The notes under the pieces were generated by a model, which saw nothing but the letters and a program-made list of their open reading frames with translations, made no database searches and was not told the DNA's origin. From Macrotrachela quadricornifera (taxonomy: Eukaryota; Rotifera; Eurotatoria; Philodinida; Philodinidae), in contig JAJEKB010000802.1 in assembly GCA_022393335.1 (NCBI GenBank), positions 114,754 through 178,753 on the forward strand: DNA of 64,000 nucleotides, read 5' to 3'. A program made the position numbers and the translations under genes. Numbering within the stretch: position 1 is the stretch's first letter; each line of letters opens with the position of its first letter. Below are positions 62,079 through 64,000 of the stretch, one piece after another.

Positions 62079-63338
62079 GTAAATATCTACAACATATTTC
62101 CTTGCATAGTTATTTTAAATTTTCTCTTATCTACTTTTTAATTCTTATTACATTATCTGAATTTCACTTAGCATATATACATATTTATTTTTTGATGAAA
62201 TAAGTGATTGAATTAATCATCGTCTCTAATTTTTGATTATAGGTACATAAGTAAATAGTTTGCTCACATGAAATTTGACGTTGAGTGTAATTCGCTGAGT
62301 AAATGATATAATCAAGTCGCACAATCATAAAGGGAAAAAAAGTGCGCAAAACCCAAACGAATAAATTATGACAGCATCTACCATGCGTGCATTTCTCTCT
62401 ATCGCTTCTTATTTATTATAATAAATCGCCTATTTACGTAGCACATATAAAAATAGTGTTCGCGCGAAGAGTTTAAAATTGATGGGATGTAATGGATTTT
62501 GAATGGGTACAAAAATTTTTTATAGATTGTAAAAGGGTATTGACAAGAAAATTTGCTTTCGTCGCTAAAAAAAAGCAAAAATTTTCCATTTTTGACGAAA
62601 TGTACACTCTCACTTTCGCGAGACCTGTATATAAATCAATATATTAAAAGTTGTTCACACAAATATGTATCTAACGTCCTGCTTTTATAAGTTTCCAGGT
62701 CAGTTTGTCTTTTCTTTTTCTCGGCGTACATTAAACATGTGATGATAGAAAGAAAACGAAAAAAGATACGACATATATTGCCTTTCATATGGATAGAAAC
62801 AAGCAACAACCAAGTCTTATGATTTCTTTGTATACAAATTGTGTACTGGTTCTTCGTTCTTCTAAAAGCAGATAGGAGAAAGAGAAAAACATCAGTATAA
62901 ATTATATTATTGTCTGTTAGTATCCTTTCTAACAAAAACAAAAGAATGTTTTTGTAGGATATTTTTATAATTCTGTTTTTTTTCTTCGAAAAACAACAAA
63001 TTATTATTATTAACCACAATACTATATATTAATTAGTATTAAGAAAAGTATAAAAATGAACGTTCTCTTTAAAGTTACATTTTGCCTTTAGTTTCTAAAA
63101 GTATCGACGTGTTATTGTGAAAAGAAAAAGAAACAAGAAGAACGAGAGAAAAACGAGAAGAAAAGAACGACAATCATTTTTTTTCTAATCGACACATCGA
63201 TATTATTACTGAGTGGTAGCTGTGTGCTTCGTAAGAAAAAAACCCATCTGGTATAATTAACTATTCGTATTTAAGAGCAAAATATTTGTTAATTGCTCTT
63301 ATTCAATTAATTATTTTGTAAGAACCCCAAGTTACATT

Positions 63339-64000
63339 ATGTCGAATCAAAAAGAAAGTATTGAAGAAAACAAAGGCGAATCGGATGATGATATTTCAAA
63401 TGAAGAATTTTCAAAGAATACAAAGACGACTTCAACAGAAAATAATGCTAAACAAGATATAAACGCATGGCGAAAACGTCGTTCAATTGCTTTTCAACGT
63501 AATCCATTAATGTTCAGACGAATGAGTCGAGGTGAGCAAATAGAGATAATCTATTATTACTATTATCATTTATATCTGTTGTATTCATATTACTCAAGGT
63601 GTCGTTCTTTGTTTGTACAGTAATATGATCCTATTGTTTGTTCGAGGCAATTAAATTAAATATATATGTATATCTATATCTATAAGTGAATTAAAACTAG
63701 AGAATCAATAAATACTTTTTATTATGACAAAAATAAAACTTTTATTGTTTTTCTTTTTTAATTTTTAGCATGTCGAGATCGTTTAGTTCGAACACCAACT
63801 GTTATAGTATGTAAAAAAATTTTTTTGTCATAATAATAATCTATTAATTCTCATGATAATTAAGGCTATGTGTGGATTACCAGCACGAGGCAAAGTAAGA
63901 TAATTCTACGAAAAAAACAATCATATATTAAAATATTTTTTTTCTTTTTATACAGACATATATTTCAAAAAAATTAGCACGTTATTTACATTGGATTGGA
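63339..64000 (+). CDS. PFKFB: PFKFB, 6-phosphofructo-2-kinase/fructose-2,6-bisphosphatase (5' part)
   Basis: PFKFB makes and degrades fructose-2,6-bisphosphate, the switch between glycolysis and gluconeogenesis. Four exons are in the window (63339-63531, 63769-63806, 63865-63894, 63956 to the edge). The first encodes an acidic, Ser/Thr-rich N-terminal regulatory tail of about 64 residues (SDDDISNEEF; DINAWRKRRSIAFQRNP; RRSIAF resembles a basic-directed kinase site). The kinase P-loop follows: TVIAMCGLPARGKTYISKKL then ARYLHWIG, as in all PFKFB proteins. The P-loop lies across a 30-nt exon. The rest of the kinase and all of the phosphatase domain fall outside the window. Confidence 0.93.

Larger units (their letters stand above)
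59196..63338. other. Intergenic region with exon-like fragments and tandem repeat
   Basis: About 4.1 kb between Pellino and PFKFB. Three things stand out: a small exon-like pair at 59765-59957, a degenerate TTTCGACNATATCAC-type tandem repeat at 61165-61285, and an orphan exon at 62002-62078. The rest is AT-rich and empty; the frames at 61121-61453 and 62636-63019 show no domain. Confidence 0.45.

Noticed and set aside
62636..63019. 127-codon minus-strand frame
   Set aside because: It has AT-driven composition with Lys/Ile/Phe runs and no motif; it probably lies in the PFKFB upstream region.
1..64000. tRNA, rRNA or CRISPR array
   Set aside because: I saw no cloverleaf with conserved T-loop, no rRNA blocks, and no direct repeats with regular unique spacers.

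Overview
This window is eukaryotic: very AT-rich, with GT-AG introns that are mostly 45-70 nt long and a set of typical animal genes (tropomyosin, forkhead factor, Pellino, EPS8, RSF1, COA7). Gene content, tiny introns and compact spacing suggest a small invertebrate. A bdelloid rotifer (Rotaria/Adineta type) is my best guess. That is an inference from gene style, not a proven identity. I rebuilt the genes by joining exons in frame. For RAD23, COA7, the GH13 enzyme, MAP2K, ING, FOX, Pellino, NAPE-PLD, thioredoxin and the methyltransferase, the exon lengths sum to an exact multiple of three.

Layout, left to right. 473-5689 (+) is an EPS8 homologue. 8217-9255 (+) is a membrane-anchored spermidine-synthase-fold methyltransferase. 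10179-10593 (+) is a thioredoxin with a CPPC site. 13979-15197 (-) is an ING-family PHD protein. 15427-19307 (+) is a divergent MAP kinase kinase. 20543-25617 (+) is a 19-exon GH13 alpha-glucan enzyme with bacterial character that includes a 3-nt micro-exon. 27480-27968 (-) is the 3' end of a WD40 gene, abutted by a broken mariner transposase (27971-28496). 29798-37360 (-) is RSF1. 39619-42600 (+) is RAD23, followed 284 bp later by COA7 (42885-43695, +). 45401-47783 (-) is tropomyosin with an internal alternative first exon. 48964-50076 (-) is a forkhead factor. 55722-59195 (+) is Pellino, with a complete NAPE-PLD gene nested antisense in its first intron (55800-56961). 63339-64000 (+) is the 5' end of PFKFB, cut by the window edge.

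The genes are mostly unrelated housekeeping, signalling or chromatin genes and do not form a pathway. RSF1 and ING both read or remodel chromatin. EPS8 and tropomyosin both act on actin. NAPE-PLD and Pellino are physically interlocked. Gene-free stretches and long introns hold at least nine foldback (inverted-repeat) elements of several families, two of them with mariner-style TA flanks, plus remnants of a mariner and a non-LTR retrotransposon.

The strongest unusual signals are: the antisense NAPE-PLD whose stop codon lies across the Pellino exon 1 end; consecutive 13-nt and 3-nt exons needed to encode a conserved GH13 motif; the GH13 gene itself as a probable horizontal acquisition; the mariner fragment that ends at a splice acceptor; and a long alternative N-terminus for tropomyosin.
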